Assembly: GCA_018652925.1 (NCBI GenBank)
Contig: JABIBH010000063.1
Location: 1 to 7,841, forward strand
Direction: 5' to 3'
Origin: a bacterium
GTDB lineage: Bacteria; Krumholzibacteriota; Krumholzibacteriia; LZORAL124-64-63
DNA: 7,841 nt
The position numbers and the translations under genes were made by a program. Positions 7,092 to 7,841 of the stretch are shown piece after piece. How positions within the stretch are numbered: position 1 is the first letter of the stretch; each line of letters starts with the position of its first letter. The notes beneath the pieces are model-generated. The model searched no databases. It saw only the letters and a list, made by a program, of their open reading frames with translations, and was not told the DNA's origin.

Positions 7092-7841
7092 ACAGACCAA
7101 AAGTAATCCCTGCACCATATACTGTAGCTGCAGCTCTGTAGTTGCCATTGAATCCATCTGCACTGTCACGAATTTTCCGGGTTGGCAGAAACAATCGTAC
7201 CAGAAAAGCATCAAATTGTGCATTCTTTATCGGTATCCCGACTCCACAACTCAGGCCTCGATGCACCCAGTCCGGCAATGCTGGACCACACCTGCTAGAA
7301 GGCTGTGGTACAGAGTCATGGAAAAAACCGGCCCGCAACTGATTGCTGTTTGTGAAAGTATATTCTGCACCAAAACGCATTGACCAGACATCTCTGAATT
7401 CTTGCGGGAGTGACAAACTCGGTATTTCAGGGTTGTCGATCTCCAGCTCCAGCACGTCATAGTTACTCCAGGTGGCAAGATTCACATCGGTTTCAAAAAA
7501 CATATTTCCAGATTCATAGGAAACACCCAGAGAGAACAGACCAGGCAACGGTATTACTCCACTGCCAGAAGAATCTTCAGGAGGTACAATTCCGTTGTAA
7601 TTATCCAGCGGCTCAAATGTGATTTCGCCTTCCAGATCAAGAGTAACCGGCGAACGATAATTGATACCAAGGTTAAACCCATCGCCAAGATCAGCAGTCA
7701 TTCCAAAGACAATCCCATATTCATTTCCAACAGTTTCACCTTCAATTGTTCCGATGGCATACTCAACAGGATTCGGGACCAACTCCCTGGCGTACTGCTT
7801 TATCATAAATGAGCCGCGCACAATCGGGACAGTCATTCCCA
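7090..7841 (-). CDS. FadL/OmpP1/TodX-family outer-membrane protein, 5' end outside window
   Basis: C-terminal part of a 14-strand outer-membrane barrel of the kind that takes up long-chain fatty acids or other hydrophobic molecules. The frame is open to the window end; the ATG at 7836 is internal, as family sequence begins at once and the frame stays open past it. Visible family pattern: alternating beta strands (GFNLGINYRSPVTLDLEGEI; LFSLGVSYESGNMFFETDV), then DVWSMRFGAEYTFTNSNQLR, the HDSVPQPS...PALPD hairpin (compare YDxTPVPDxxRxPxLPD in FadL) and FNGNYRAAATVYGAGITFGL at the end. About 250 residues are seen of a usual 400-500. Oddities: two cysteines (7288-7290 and 7246-7248) flank the conserved PALPD turn, and the last residue is Leu rather than the usual aromatic. 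It is the first gene visible in the minus-strand operon. Confidence 0.93.
   Translation of the reverse strand, partial: GMTVPIVRGSFMIKQYARELVPNPVEYAIGTIEGETVGNEYGIVFGMTADLGDGFNLGINYRSPVTLDLEGEITFEPLDNYNGIVPPEDSSGSGVIPLPGLFSLGVSYESGNMFFETDVNLATWSNYDVLELEIDNPEIPSLSLPQEFRDVWSMRFGAEYTFTNSNQLRAGFFHDSVPQPSSRCGPALPDWVHRGLSCGVGIPIKNAQFDAFLVRLFLPTRKIRDSADGFNGNYRAAATVYGAGITFGL

Noticed and set aside
7834..7836. ATG at 7836 as the start of the FadL-like gene
   Set aside because: The protein would be a C-terminal half without signal peptide; the frame remains open to the window end, so the gene continues outside.
1..7841. CRISPR array, tRNA/rRNA genes, insertion sequence or attachment site
   Set aside because: No regular repeats, no inverted-repeat-flanked transposase, and no room outside coding sequence for RNA genes.

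Overview
This window is a dense piece of a Gram-negative bacterial chromosome, almost entirely coding (gene-free sequence totals about 13 bases), with base composition of roughly mid-40s %GC by eye. The organism has an outer membrane: there is a FadL-type beta-barrel and a probable lipoprotein. The long form of urocanase, a long ThyX, and a FadL-type porin next to a large SGNH-type lipoprotein all resemble the Bacteroidota/Chlorobi/Marinimicrobia (FCB) side of the tree. That placement is an inference from protein flavour only, and an uncultured relative is plausible.

Left block, plus strand (2-2157): the 3' part of urocanate hydratase (hutU, histidine breakdown) runs through a one-base TAATG overlap into thyX (flavin-dependent thymidylate synthase). 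Both touch folate one-carbon metabolism: histidine breakdown can supply formimino groups to tetrahydrofolate, and ThyX consumes methylene-tetrahydrofolate.

Right block, minus strand (7841 back to 2159): five genes are packed head to tail. In transcription order they are a FadL/OmpP1-like outer-membrane protein (5' end outside the window), a large SGNH-type lipoprotein with altered oxyanion-hole residues, an exported beta-domain plus TPR protein, a GT4 glycosyltransferase starting at TTG, and a GT39/PMT-like polytopic membrane glycosyltransferase. The junctions are a 12-base gap and overlaps of 4, 4 and 8 bases, so this is almost certainly one translationally coupled transcript. It mixes envelope lipid-transport-like parts with sugar-transfer parts, and a joint role in making, modifying or placing a surface glycoconjugate is a reasonable but unproven hypothesis.

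The two blocks converge on their stop codons with a single base between them (position 2158). Both promoters lie outside the window. I see no RNA genes, CRISPR arrays, insertion sequences, clear intrinsic terminators or long repeats. The most unusual signals are the five-gene envelope operon and the degenerate catalytic blocks of its SGNH protein.
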